Positions 1 to 11,986 of a stretch of 64,000 nucleotides of DNA are shown here, in pieces. A program made the translations under genes and the position numbers. The DNA comes from Pseudorasbora parva (lineage: Eukaryota; Chordata; Actinopteri; Cypriniformes; Gobionidae), in assembly GCF_024679245.1 (NCBI RefSeq), contig NC_090186.1, positions 35,290,946 through 35,354,945 of the forward strand, read 5' to 3'. The notes under the pieces were generated by a model, which worked only from the letters and a program-made list of their open reading frames with translations, made no database searches and was not told where the DNA came from. How positions within the stretch are numbered: the stretch's first letter is position 1; the number at the start of each line of letters is the position of its first letter.

Positions 1-518
1 AGACGCACCCTAGCGGCAGCAAATCTAATCTGCCACGAGTATCGTCTAGCAACTCTCAATACACTTCTGAGCTGTAAAAACCAAACTCTGGTCAGGCCAA
101 TCACATCGTGTATATAATCTGTGGGCAGAGCTTAACATAATGACGGCCGAGTTGCGCTTGCGTGCTACTAGTAAACACAGAGGCTGGAGAACAGTGTACT
201 TTCTCTTTCGGTTCCGCTCTGACCGCGACTCTGGAAGACTTGGAGTTAAGCTTTTCTCTGAGAAAAGAACAAAGAACACCACTGAAGTCATTCTTAAAAA
301 AGGAAGATGTGTTCGGAGCTTTGCTGACCAGATACATGAAAGTTTAATCTGTCAACTTGCTCCTCTTCACCTTCATTGCTCTCGGTTGGTTGTAGCGCTA
401 TCCTATTGTGTGCAGAAGTAGTTTGAAAGACAACCGTTGTTCCCGCCCCTCGGATTGAGCTGTCAATGGTGAGTTCCCAGACCAAACATCTTGATGTGGG
501 TCTTGGCTTGTCAGGCTA
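1..518 (+). mobile_element. Non-autonomous DNA element, family A copy 1 (left end cut by window)
   Basis: This is the first of four copies of one family in the window; the others lie at 3537, 23910 and 49265. The window opens about 15 bases inside the left terminus and the element ends with AGGCTA at 518. The interior shares long blocks with the other copies, including the stretch around 222-262 and the terminal block around 470-518. There is no transposase, and the open frames across it are not conserved between copies. The left flank is outside the window, so the 9-bp target duplication can be scored only on the right (gatggaggg, 519-527). Confidence 0.85.
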
Positions 519-2088
519 GATGGAGGGGATCGCTGCAGCACAATGCAGGAGACAAACCAAGCCCTCCAGGCACCTCTGTGGACACACCAGGGGTCGGCGC
601 AGAAGTCCAAGCCGTTCAACGGCCGCAACGCAAGATGAAACACCGGCGCAACCGAGACGTGGAACATCCCAACATCATGCCGGACGCCGATGACGCAGGG
701 CCGGTGCAAACGCCGCCAATCAACCGGCAACCTCAGCCACCACGCAGCCCAAGCCAGAGGGAGACCACCAGCGAGCAGCCGCAGCGAGCAACATGAAGCG
801 TAATTAAAACAAGAAGCAACCACAACAATCCAAACAAAAACAGCAGAGAAGCGGTGGGAAACGGCGAACGACAAACAACGTCCTCTCAGTGGCCGTCAGC
901 AATCAGCAACAGTCCCAACTTCATCCCTGTCCGTTTGACTAGTCACAGCCACAAGAAAACAAAACCAAATCTAAATCTAACTGTACAGTTAACATGATTT
1001 GTGGGTGGAGAACGGCGAACAGACAACGCCAGCGTCCTCGCCCCCACGTTGCTAAGCAACAAAAAGTTTGGGTGTTATCCACATTATATTTTATCTGCAG
1101 CAGTTTTGTGAACTTTTGTAGCGATATGTTTGGCCGTTACCTTTTAAATTCATCCTTCTATTCAATATTCGAAAGGCATGAGGAGAGTATCTGCATTAAA
1201 GAAGACTGACAGTTCAACATGCTACAACATTTTTCTCCGAAACAGTAGGAAATTAAATTAGATTGAATGTGGAGGATTTTAAATGTGATGATGGTTGACA
1301 GGACAGTTTAAACGGTGACCGGTTGCAAATAACAAAGTGACAGGGATGTCCTTTAAACATGACAAAGTATGCCCCAAAGCTTGCCAACTCTTCTGCACAC
1401 TCAAAAGAATGTACTTTTTCTTCACAAAAAGAGTACAAACTGTTAGGGGATAACAGTTTAGGAACCAAGACCAGTTGTGAAGAATGAAGACTAAGAGTCA
1501 GGAGTGTGATTCATTTAAGAAAAATGTACTAAAGAATAGTTTGCAGTTACATCAGCAGAGCTTTACGTCTCACAAGGAGTTTGTATGCCGCACTCCCTCT
1601 CTCTACCTTTTCTCTTACATACAATTTCTCAACAGTAATACTCTTTTCAAGGTCTAGCTATGATTCTGATTGGCTAAGAGAAAATAGATAGTCATAATAC
1701 ATTTCCACACATTGTCAGTTAATCAGATGCACTTCTCCATAGATCACTTGTTGACACTTTTACCCTGGAATTAGTCACGTAGTGACCTTCCAGTTCTTGA
1801 GCAGACGCAAGCTTGCCCAGAAAACAAGTCCACCTATCTCCTAGGATGCCAATAATCCACCTACAATACTGATATGTAACACAGAATACAATACGCACAT
1901 ACACAGACACAGTTTCTCCAAGGTTGGAGTTGGTGGAGCGTGAACTGAAAACAACAGTTTTCCAAAACATACAGATAACATGTTCTTCTCCTCAGAGAGA
2001 CGTACAAGCAATATTCATCTCTTTTCTTTAGTGTTTCAGTAAAAGGAAATAATATAAAATGAATAAAATATAATTTAAATTTAATATA
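519..2088. other. Upstream flank without a recognised gene
   Basis: From 519 to about 800 the sequence is clearly GC-richer than its surroundings and open on both strands (491-796 plus, 398-874 minus), but neither translation resembles a known protein. This could be leftover transposon sequence or ordinary GC-rich DNA. From 1,000 to 2,088 it is AT-rich with no conserved coding pattern. Confidence 0.4.
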
Positions 2089-3335
2089 AGCTGAACACAA
2101 TTATAAGTGCAACACTTTTGTTTTTGCCCCCATTTTTTCATGAGGTGAACTCAATGATCTAAGACTTTTTCTATGTACACAAAAGGCCTATTTCTCTCAA
2201 ATATTGTTCACAAATCTGTCTAAATCTGTGTTAGTGAGCACTTCTCCTTTGCAGATAATTAATCCACTTCACGGGTGTGGCATATCAAGATGCTGATTAA
2301 ACAGCATGTTTATTGCACAGTTGTGCCTTAGGCTGGCCACAATAAAAGGCCACTCTAAAATGTGCAGTTTTATCACAGCACAATGTCACAGATGTTGAAA
2401 TTTTTTGTGGAAGCTTGCAGTTGGCATGCTGACTGCAGGAATGTCCACCCGAGCTGTTGCTCGTGAAATGAATGAATATTCATTCCTCTACCATAAGAGA
2501 ATTCAGCAGTACATCCAACCGGCTTCACAACCACAGACCACGTGTAACCACACCAGCCCAGCACCTCCACATCCAACCACACCTCCAAGATCGTCTGAGA
2601 CCAGCCACCCGGACAGCTGCTGCAACAATCGGTTTGCATAACCAAAGAATTTCTGGACAAACTGTCAGAAATCTTTCAGGGAAACTTATCTGCATGCTCG
2701 TCGTCCTCATTGGGGTCTCGACCTGACTGCAGTTCGTCATCGTAACCGGCCTGACTGGGCTCACATTCCTCTAGCACTTTTGTAGAGGGGTTCTCTTCAC
2801 GGATGAATCACTGTTTCACTGTACAGGGCAGATGTCAGAAAGCCTGTATGGGTGAGTGGTTTGCTGATGTCAAGGTTGTGGACCGAGTGGCCCATGGTGG
2901 CGGTGGGGTTATGGTATGGGCAGGTGTATGTTATGGAAAAACGAACACAAGTGCATTTTATTGATGTCATTTTGAATGCACAGGGATACCGTGATGAGAT
3001 CCTGAAGCCCATTGTTGTGACAGTCATCCATGTACGTCACCTCATGTTGCAGCATGGTAATGCGAAGCCCCATGTTGCAAGGATCTGTACACAATTCCTG
3101 AAAGATGAAAACATCCCAGCTCTTTTAATGGTCAGCATACTCATTGGACATGTCACCCATTGAACATGTTTGGGATGCTCTGGATTGGCGTATATCCAGA
3201 AACTTCGCACAGCCATTAAAGAGGATGGACTGACATTCCACAGGCCACAATCAACAACTTGATCAACTCTATCTGAAGGAGATGTGTTGCACTGCGCGAG
3301 GCAAATGGGGGTCACACCAGATACTGACTGTTTTC
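2089..3335 (+). mobile_element. Tc1-like DNA transposon, 3' end missing
   Basis: The left inverted terminal repeat (about 2,089-2,390) is recognisable as a widespread fish Tc1-like family. A decayed transposase frame follows from about 2,379 to 3,335. Blocks matching Tc1 transposase translations are scattered over different frames, for instance the DNA-binding region near 2,430-2,620 and the part near 3,040-3,170 corresponding to the second catalytic Asp and the proline-rich tail. Sequence stops matching right after the expected C-terminus near 3,335, so the right terminal repeat is gone. Frameshifts and deletions make it inactive. Family assignment is from memory. Confidence 0.85.
2379..3335 (+). 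pseudogene. Decayed Tc1-like transposase
   Basis: This is the remnant of a DDE transposase, the cut-and-paste enzyme of Tc1/mariner elements. Conserved pieces appear in at least three reading frames: an N-terminal helix-turn-helix part near 2,430-2,640, a central part near 2,850-2,950, and a C-terminal part near 3,140-3,330. No single frame covers more than about 100 codons. Internal deletions are evident near 2,480 and 3,190. It cannot make an active enzyme. Confidence 0.8.
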
Positions 3336-3536
3336 TTTTTATAATACATTTTATTAGGATACATATATGTAAATTGATGCAGCAGTGGATTTCAGAATCC
3401 AGCCCTTCAATACTTTTAGGGCATAGTATAAGTAGGCCAATTGGGATGCAGCATTTGTCTACATAAGCCGTTTAATCAGTCACTCATTATGAAGTCTTGT
3501 ATATGGTACGATTCTTGTATGGTTTTGGTTCTGACC

Positions 3537-4020
3537 TTGCCTAGAAATCTAGACGCACCCTAGCGGCAGCAAATTTAATCTGCCCACAAGTGTCGTCTAG
3601 CAACTCTCAATACCCTTCTGAGCTGTATTCGCCTAACTCTTGCTGGACCAATCACATCGTGTATAGAGTCGGTGGGCGGGGCCATAATGACGACGGCCGA
3701 GTTGCGCTTGCGTGCTTCTTGCGTGCTTGCGTGCTTGCGTGCTTCTGCGTGCTTTTCTCTTGGAAATGAACAAAGAACGGCACTGAAGTCATTCTTAAAA
3801 AGGGAAGATGTGTTCGGAGTTTTGCTGACCGGATACGGCGAATGTTTAATCTATCAACAAGCTCTTTTTCACCTTCGTTGCTCTGGTTGGTTGTAGCGTT
3901 ATCCTATCGCGTGCAGAGGGAGTTTGAAAGACAACCGTTTATCCCTCCCCTCGGATTAAGCCCTGTCTATGGTGAGTTTCCAGACCAAACATCTTGATGT
4001 GGGTCTGGCTTGTCAGGCTA
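3537..4020 (+). mobile_element. Family A element copy 2, 9-bp TSD
   Basis: Left end reads TTGCCTAGAAATC (one change from the family TAGCCTAG), right end TCAGGCTA. It is flanked by perfect 9-bp direct repeats gttctgacc at 3528-3536 and 4021-4029. Compared with copies 1, 3 and 4 it lacks an internal block, and in its place carries a short tandem expansion of gcgtgctt near 3,710-3,755. No transposase is encoded. Confidence 0.9.
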
Positions 4021-4029
4021 GTTCTGACC

Positions 4030-7023
4030 TTCTGCCCAATTTCCTGGATTCTTTTGAATTGTCTTCCCTGTGGTTTTGACCCTTGCCTGTCATCGTGGTT
4101 TACAATTGTGGATTAATAAAAGTTGCGTTTACATGACACTGTTACGTGACACATTTATATATTCCATTATAAAAAATTAAATATATGAATATACTGTTTA
4201 TATTTGTTTCATTATTAAAGGAAGTGTATGTAAGATTGTGGCCAAAACTGGTACTACAATCACTTTTAAATGACTCTAGAGCGGTGTATCCCCTCTCCTT
4301 CTCCCCCTGACTCGAGGTGACCAGATAGGCGGCAGGATCCAGCAGGAATGTTTGTAGCTGCAGCTGTGATAACTAGAGCAGATCTGGCAACCCGGATGCC
4401 GAAACACTACTGACTTCGTGATTGGTAGATATGTGGAGGGCGGAGCTTCAGGCCAAAACACAACATGTCAACATCAACATCAGTTGAGGGCTGCAACAAC
4501 AACTTTTAAATGACAATATCCTGGCCGGACTTATGTTGTCAGTGATATAAGTATTTAATAAATAAATAAATATATAAATAAATACAATTTTAAAAAAGAA
4601 AGAAAAAAACTCTCTCCCCTCTATTTCCCTTTTCTTTTTTCCCTTTTTCTGGTCTTTGCTACTCTGAGTAGTATACAAATCTTGGTAATTGGGGCACTTT
4701 TTGTGTTTTTTTGCCTCTTCTTGACGGATCGCTTCCTGTACTCCTGAGTTGTAAGTCGCTTTGGATAAAAGCGTCTGCTAAATGCATAAATGTAAATGTA
4801 AATGTAAATTAACATGATTTCTTAATGTCTAGTGACATATCAGGGCCAGTTTATGATTAATTGAAATACTTTTTTATATATCCTTTAAATTGTACTACCA
4901 TTATGCTGAGGAACAGGGTTTCACTGACTGTAGGTCTGTTATTTATGCATCTCAGTTTTTTTCAGTACCCTGTGTAGTCATCAGTGAATTGTAAGCATAT
5001 TTGTTTTTTGGCATTTGTGGATGTTTGTGTATGAGGGTGTACATTATTGATAAGAAAAAGCAAATGGAGGATATATTGGAAAATATTCCTCTGTTATTTT
5101 TATTCCTCCATTCTTCACCACTCTTATCTGAATTTGTGGCAGGCAAGAGCTCTGCAAGTGTCTCCTGTTCACATCCGTCAAGTGGTATTTGGACAACACC
5201 CATCCAAGAGGGCAAGATTGTGTGTGTGAGTACATATCTGAGAAACACATCTCACAATATTACATTCAGAGAGATGAATGTCTCTTCTTTGTTGTTTTAC
5301 CAACCATGATTATTTGGTGTGTGACCGTGGTCTCAAAGAGGATATTTGCTGATAAGTGTGCCAGGAGAACAGCCGTCTTATTTGTTAGGATGTTAACCCA
5401 AAAACATTTTAAAATCCCATGCTAATGTGTTTTTTTTTTTATTTGATTTATTATTTGATTTATTTATTGTATTAAATCTGACCAACAATTAATTTACACT
5501 ATTTATTTTTATTTTATATTATTTTCAATATTATTTTGCTTTAGATTTTTGTATATTTTTATATTTTTATTTAATCATTCATTTTTATTATTATTACCAA
5601 CAATCTTCAGAACAGATGGCTTGAGGGTTATGTAACAATATTTATATATATATTCAATTTTATTTGATATTTTGTAATTTTATTTTTTATTTATTTTTTA
5701 TTATATTATTTATTTATTTTATTTTTATTACCAACAATCTTCCAACTACATTTATTTTCATTTATTATCACATTGGGTTGAAATCTAAAATGAATTTTAG
5801 GCTTCTGCTCAAATCATCATTATCTTGTTAAATTTAATTGAGCATCATTTCCTTTTTTGTCCAAGTACATTTGTGAATAAATGCTTTTCTCTGGTATAAA
5901 TTCAGTGAAATTGTTTCTCTTACAGTCGCACCTTTTCTGCTTTGCTGTTGATCTTTGCTGACTTTGTGGGGAAGGCTGGCTTGAAAGCCTCCCATCTTCC
6001 CCACTGGCAGCTCCTCCATTACCTACAAAGTGCTTCATCTCTCTGCTGAGGCTGGGGTCTACTGTGCTACTTCTGATTAATGACTGTGCCATTCCAGCTC
6101 AATTTATTACTATACATTTCACCATGCAATATAATCCAGCACATTCACCCTGTATGGCGGCATTAACATTGTGCTGTGATACTTGACACTATAATAGTGA
6201 AAATGATAAGAACTTATTTGTCTGGCATTTGAGACAAATCCATTAGGTTGACTTGAATAATAGCTGAGCTGACACTAAGGTACAACCTACTGCCCCCCGG
6301 TGCATATATGAACACATTTAATAGTCAAAAGAGCATTATATAATAATAAATCCTTTGAGGGTCAGAAAATAGCTGACAGCACTGAATAGAAATGATCAAA
6401 CTGTGATATATCATTTATTCATTACCTGAATGATATACAACGGGTTTAGATAGAGGATAAGCAGAAATGTTCTGTTTCGTGAGAAAAGTTATGTTTGTCA
6501 GCAGTTTTGTGCCTGACAAGATCACCGTTAATGGTTGGAACTCTGGGTAGCTTAACAGGCAGATTGTGATGGTGTGAAAGTATGTCCCTAATAAGCTTTC
6601 CACATCCACTGTGTCTGAACAAACATGCTTGGACTTCTCACCCTCAACGATTTATTCAGTTAAAGTCAGCTTTTTTACGATCTTCACAGTTCGCTAGACA
6701 AGATTCATCTTGCACTTGTGGAATCTGACTAAGCCTCTGCTCCCACAGTCCTGCCTCCGCTTTCCCTTTCCAACATCTAAACACGCAGAGCTGCCTCATC
6801 ACCTGTTGTTCTGCTTTTACTTTCTAGCACATTCACTGCCAAGAACAGCAGCACTTTTACCCATTTTTTTTATATTTGTGCCCACTCAGATAAAGCATTG
6901 TAAATAATGTAATAGTATCAGTCTCCCCACACTTTCAGTAAACTTTTGCAGGATGGCATTCTCATGCCATCTGACTATCTCAGTTTTCTACAGAAAGTTT
7001 TGTACATTGCATTATATTACATT
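4030..7023. other. Upstream flank, AT-rich, no gene seen
   Basis: A GC-richer segment at about 4,215-4,530 begins with TTAAAGG and looks like a fragment of an interspersed repeat, but I cannot pair its ends. From 5,430 to 5,760 the plus strand is almost pure T/A (TTTAT-type low complexity). The remaining ORFs are short and show no protein-family pattern. Confidence 0.5.
4749..4810 (+). repeat. LINE/SINE 3' tail fragment with ATGTAA repeats
   Basis: The segment GTAAGTCGCTTTGGATAAAA and its following tail of repeated aatgta units is the conserved 3' end found on many teleost L2-type LINEs and the SINEs that borrow their tails. Only this tail is visible, so it cannot be assigned to a specific LINE or SINE. 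Confidence 0.6.
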
Positions 7024-7314
7024 AAACCCTTTACAATAAGGTTTTATTAGTAAGCATTAGTTAACTACTTTGATTAACACAAATTAGGAATTAACTATCT
7101 TAGCATTTATTAGTTAATGTTAATTTGACTAATATGTTATTAAAAATAAAAAAGTTGTATTTGTATTTGTTAACTGATGGATTTGTTAATGCACTGAGAA
7201 CTAGCATGAACAACCAAAGAACAGCTGTATTTTTTTTAACTAACATGTATGTAATACATGTATTGCTCATTGTACATTAACTTATGTTAACAAATGAGAC
7301 CTTACTGTAAGGTG
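7024..7314. repeat. Short inverted-repeat element (MITE)
   Basis: The ends are imperfect inverted repeats: ctttacaataaggtttt on the left and the complement of accttactgtaaggtgtta on the right. The interior is a long run of gttaact/attaact motifs. This matches a very common fish MITE architecture, and there is no coding content. The exact boundaries and superfamily are inferred. Confidence 0.65.
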
Positions 7315-7561
7315 TTACCATTTTATAGTTTAACCATGTATTACTATATGTCTTTGGAAGGCTTTCATTAAAATGCCCAAATTCATGCCATTTTGTATTT
7401 GTAATGTCGGGATTCTCAGAATAATTTGATATATATGAAGCTTTTTTCTCTTGACAAGATTATCATGTTCAAATCATTGTGATAAAAGTTAAATTGGTCA
7501 AAGTAATTCAAAAGTAGTCAGATCATATTGCTTGAAATGTAACGCACAATATACTCAGCAC

Positions 7562-8692
7562 TGTAATAATCAGGCATAACAAGATCCTAATATTGTGTTA
7601 TTCCCCCATTTGCTGCCAAAACAGCCCTGACCCAATGAGGCATGGGCTCCACTAAACCCCTGAAGGTGTCCTTTTTGGTATCTGGCACCAAGATGTTAGC
7701 AGCAGATTCTTTAAGTCCTTCAAGTTGCGAGGTGAGGCCGGACTTGTTTGTGTAGCACATCTCACTGATGCTCGATTTGAATGAGATAGGGAATTTGGAC
7801 GCAGAGCCAACAACTTTTGCTTTGTGGCAGGGTGAGGCATGGACTCCTCAGGCCTTACGAGCTTAGTACATGGTCTGCTGAAAGAGGCCACAGCCACCAG
7901 GGAATACCATTTCCATCAAAGAGTATACATGGTCTGCAACAATGCGTAGGTAAAAGATGTCAAAGTAACATCCACATGGATGGCAGGACCCAAGGTTTGC
8001 CAGCAAAACATTGCCCAAAGCAAAGCATCACACTGCCTGCGCCAGCTTGTTTTCTTCCCATAGTGCATCCTGGTGCCATGTGTTCCCCAGCTAAGCTACG
8101 CACATGGACCGGCAATCCACGTGTTGTAAAAGAAAACGTGATTCTTTCAGTCCGCCATCTTCCATTCCTTCGTGGTCCATTTCTGATGCTCTCATGCCCA
8201 TTGTTGGTGCTTTCGTCAGAGGACAGGTAATCATGGGCATCCTGACTTGTCTACGGCTAACGCAACAAACTCTGGCACCTTTCTATCAGTATCAGCATTA
8301 ACTTCTTGAGCACTTTTAGCTACAGTAGCTCTTCAGTTTGATCGGACCACACGGGGCAGCCTTCACTCCTCCTGTGCATCAATGAGCCTTGGCCGCTTAT
8401 GACCCTGTCACCGGTTTACCACTGTTCCTTTCTTGGGCAGACCGGGAGTTGCGAGCTGCAGTTTTGGAGATGCTCTGACCCAGTCGTCTAGCCATCGAAA
8501 TCTGTCTGTTGTCAATCTTGCTCAAATCCCTACGCTTGCCCATTTTTCTTGCTTCTAACACATCACCTGTGAGGGAAAAATGTTCACTTGCTGCCTAATA
8601 TATCCCACCCACTAACAGGTGCCGTGATGAAGAGATACTCTGTGTTATTCACTTAACCTGTAAGTGGTTCTTATTGTTATGCCTGATCTTTG
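7562..8692 (-). mobile_element. Tc1-like DNA transposon (decayed), minus strand
   Basis: Termini are inverted: aatcaggcataac near 7,569 and gttatgcctgat near 8,677. Between them the minus strand carries a decayed Tc1-type transposase. The start codon complement is at 8541-8543, followed by a basic N-terminus of MGKRRDLSK type. Several internal deletions are evident, for instance around 7,770-7,860. This is a different family from those at 2,089, 20,030 and 51,581. Confidence 0.8.
7620..8543 (-). pseudogene. Decayed Tc1-like transposase
   Basis: The N-terminal helix-turn-helix region is readable from 8,543 downwards, and pieces of the catalytic domain lie near 8,000-8,200 and 7,640-7,760 (complement). 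Frames change repeatedly, so no active protein is possible. The call rests on recognising the nucleotide pattern of a common teleost Tc1 family. Confidence 0.7.
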
Positions 8693-9222
8693 TATATTTA
8701 TATGCATGCATATTTATCTATTTAAATTCAAAATTGATCATTTTCTTTCTAGGTTTACTGGCTTCAAATTTAATGCAAAGTGTTCTTGTATTTGGATTAT
8801 ATTGTTTTATTTTTTTTACTTTACAGTGTACTAGTTCAGATACTTAAAGAACTTAGCCATTCTAAATGATGCTCTCGGATGTTGTTTCTCTCTTCACGCT
8901 CCTGTTGGCTTCTTTTTGGCCATCCACTGTTATCGACCCATTAGACAAAGCAAAATGGAATTTCTAGCTATCTGCACCCTCTTAGTCTATTGTTTCCCTT
9001 TCAGTCACGCTAAGGTAATTCGTTTTTCAGGGGCCGTGTTTCGCTCCCCTTTCACTGCTGGCTGATTGTCTTGTAGAACAGACCTGTCCATGTAACATTA
9101 TCCTTGGTCTATGCTCTTTACTTCTAAATTATCTGTCTAGTAAATGCCAGGATAACCAGAGCCACTGACATATCTGCAACATTCTAAAATGCCATGTTCT
9201 GTTTGGCTATTTTTGTTAGTCA
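8693..9222. other. Unremarkable upstream flank
   Basis: There is no gene, repeat or strong structure that I can identify between the Tc1-like copy and the LINE insertion. Confidence 0.5.
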
Positions 9223-9236
9223 GTGGAGGTTTTTTT

Positions 9237-10051
9237 TTTTTTTTTTTTTTTTTGAAAATTGTATTTTACTTTTTTTCACATATAACAACCACAACGAATA
9301 CAAAACAAATAAAAAGAACAACATACAAAAAAAAATTAAATTAAATTAAAATAAAATAAAATATTTAAAAAGAGATACAATGTAAAATGGTTAAATCAAC
9401 TTTATCCAATCAAGCCATGTGGTACTATATTTATATAATTCAAAAAGGGTTTCCAGATCTTATAAAATAATTCACCCCTGCCCCTCATTGAATATGTGAT
9501 CTTCTCTAAAGGTACACAGCTGCAGACCTCCGACAACCACAATCCAAATGGCACATCAGTGTCTGCTTTCCATTTCAAAGCAATGCATTTTTTAGCTATT
9601 ATTAGCAACATTTGAGTAAGCTTAATAGCTTGACTGTTTCGAAGATTAGAGTTGGCAAAATTACCCAATAAACACACCTCTGGATCCGTTGGGAAATCAA
9701 TTCCATGAATCTGTGATATACTATTACATACTTGCACCCAAAAAACCTTCACTTTGGGGCACAACCAGGTAGAATGCAAAAATGTTCCTTCTTCTGCACC
9801 ACATCTGAAGCAGAGAGGTGAAATACTGTTGTTAAATTTATGTAATCTAGATGGAGTGTAGTAAAGCTGGTGTAAAAAATTAAACTGAATTAATCTATAC
9901 CTAGAATTCAAGGTTGAGGTGACCCCATCTTTACACAAATGACCCCACAGGTCCCCATCAATTCTTACTCCCAAATCCAGCTCCCATCTACTTCTGGATT
10001 TGTCTGAATCGTCTAGAGGCTTATTTGCGATCAGAGCTTCGTATACTCTAG
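9237..10051 (-). mobile_element. 5'-truncated L1-clade LINE insertion
   Basis: The minus strand carries the last part of a non-LTR retrotransposon ORF2, a 3'UTR and a poly(A) tail (seen as the T run ending at 9253). The insertion is bracketed by matching sequence gtggaggttttttt at 9223-9236 and 10052-10065, as expected for target-primed reverse transcription. The 5' end is truncated inside ORF2, which is the usual fate of LINE copies. The remaining frame is still open, so the insertion is probably fairly recent. Confidence 0.85.
9402..10051 (-). pseudogene. C-terminal fragment of LINE ORF2 (reverse transcriptase polyprotein)
   Basis: The minus-strand frame runs uninterrupted from the truncation point near 10,050 to a stop at 9402, about 216 codons. 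It has the C-terminal cysteine motif of L1/Tx1-type ORF2 proteins: CFRCGAEEG followed by H and C (C-x2-C-x7-H-x4-C), then a Trp/Lys-rich tail. The endonuclease and reverse-transcriptase catalytic parts are missing because of 5' truncation, so this fragment has no enzymatic role. It has no promoter of its own. Confidence 0.8.
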
Positions 10052-10180
10052 GTGGAGGTTTTTTTAATAAAAAAGATAATTTTTAAAATCTGTAAATTAA
10101 AATTGTGTGAGTCAATATCAGTGAACATTAGTTTATGACTGTCTAAAAAACAAAAGAGAAAGCACTTTTGAACATTTTAA

Positions 10181-10865
10181 AGGGATACTCGACCGCTTTT
10201 TCATATTAAACTATGTTATTCCCTTGACTAAGACGAGTTGATACATCCCTCTCTCGTCTGAGTGCGTGCACTTAATCTCTCTGATGCGCGGTGACGATCT
10301 GATAGCATTTAGCTTAGCCCTCTAAGCCCAGTTCATTCACTATGGTACCAAACAGAGATCAAGCTAAGCGACCAAACACCTCCATGTTTTCCCTATTTAA
10401 ATACAGTTACACGAATAGCTGAACGAACAAGTATGACTACATAAAATAAAACGTGGAGCTTTTCTAAGCGGGTTTAAAAGGAGAACTATAATGTATGGCA
10501 GAATAGCACTTCTGAGAGTACTTCGACTCGGTGCAGTAAAAAGTCACGCCTGAAACATCCTCCCTCACATCTTCCCTTCACCCTCTCATTTCCGTTAATA
10601 GGGGGGAGGGAGAGATGAGAGAGAGAATTTTTCAGCCGGGACTTTTTACTGAGCCGAGTCGAAGTACTCTCAGAAGTGCTATTCTGCCATACATTATAGT
10701 TCTTCTTTTAAACCCGCTTAGAAAAGCGCCACGTTTAATTTTATGTCATCATACTTGATCGTTCAGCTATTCGTGTAACTGTATTTAAATAGGGAAAACG
10801 TGGAGGTGTTTGGTCGCTTAACTTAATCTTGAAACTTTACCTCTGACTTTACCTGTTTGGTACCC
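10181..10865. mobile_element. TTAA-type foldback element with 180-bp palindromic arms, right end lost
   Basis: It starts after TTAA at 10177-10180 with AGGGATACTCGACC. Two long inverted arms lie at about 10366-10545 and 10640-10819, separated by a roughly 94-nt loop. The pairing resumes at ggtaccaaacag (10344-10355 against about 10,852-10,863). The right terminus and its TTAA are not found, so the right end appears deleted. The TTAA target and foldback form resemble the other TTAA elements in this window. Confidence 0.75.
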
Positions 10866-11783
10866 AACTCAATTACATTTCATTGCATGAATTAGTTTTT
10901 TATAAGTTGGGGCAACACATATTTATTGGATGGAAATCCTGCCCTCAATGAGTTTGTTCGATGAGTTATTTATTTGAGTGTACTCCTTTGTCTCTGTTTT
11001 ATCAGAAACAGGAGACAAGCACAAACTTGTTTCTTTCTCGTCTGAAAAAGTGATTTTTGGATAATTGGGGAAATAAATTGGGTTGAGTTTTCTGAGTTAT
11101 GCAAAATAACCACTGACTGCACTTTTCTTCTGTGTTTTCTATATAGATAATTATTGGTCTGTGAATGAAATGCTGTCTATGACATCAAATTAAGAGCAAT
11201 TCAGAAAAAGTTAAATGGAAAACAAACAAACAAACAAACAAACAAATAAAAACCTTGCATACCTGATATGCAGGCTAAACGAAGCACTCTCAAATACGTC
11301 ATATTGGGGAAATTTGGGTTTCAAAGAGCAATACACATTAACTACCAAGTTTAAGAGATATTTAGCAAAACAGAGAAACAAAGAACATAGGCTCCGGGTT
11401 TTCAACAGGCGAATAGCATTAGCAACACTGACTGGGCACATACAAGTGTGTCAAGAACACTATTCATAATACCATATGCTCAAATTTCAGAGTGGGTAGC
11501 ATAACTAAAAGAGTTTTTCAGGTTTCTGTGAAAATATTCCCTGAGCTGCATATTCAACCTTTGGCATATGGCATAAGAGCTAATTAGAACTATGCTAATG
11601 TGCTCCCTCAGGCCCAGCGACTGAAGAGGAAACCAACTATGTGCTTTGATATATCTGTCATGCTTCGGCAGACACTAACAAGGATGAATCTGAGACACTA
11701 CAGACCCGGCATAATATAGGTCTGTATTGTTTAAACTTATTCTTTACAGGTGTTCTTGTCAGTTTTATTTGTGACTTTTAGGC
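10866..11783. other. Upstream flank, nothing identified
   Basis: This is AT-rich sequence with a short CAAA repeat near 11,220-11,250. Overlapping ORFs on both strands (11211-11441 and 11215-11469) show no family resemblance and look like chance. Confidence 0.5.
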
Positions 11784-11986
11784 CTGGTTTCACAGACAGG
11801 GCTTAAATTAAGCCAGGATTAAGCCTTAGTTCAATTAGGTAATTTAAGTAGCTTTTATAAATGTGCTTTAGAAACAAACTAACAAAAAACACTGGTGTGC
11901 ATCTTAAGACAAAACAATGGCACTGACATAAGATAGTGCAAGTTGCTTTCAGTTAAAACAGCTTAAACCTTGATTGTGAAACTGGG
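11784..11986. repeat. Short inverted-repeat element (MITE)
   Basis: The ends pair as inverted repeats: ggtttcacagacagggctta on the left and the complement of taaaccttgattgtgaaac on the right. It is about 200 bp and non-coding, typical of abundant cyprinid MITEs. Target duplications are not clear. Confidence 0.65.

Noticed and set aside
398..874. 158-codon minus-strand frame near the left edge
   Set aside because: It runs across the boundary of a family A element into GC-rich DNA, has no family resemblance, and is matched by an equally open frame on the other strand.
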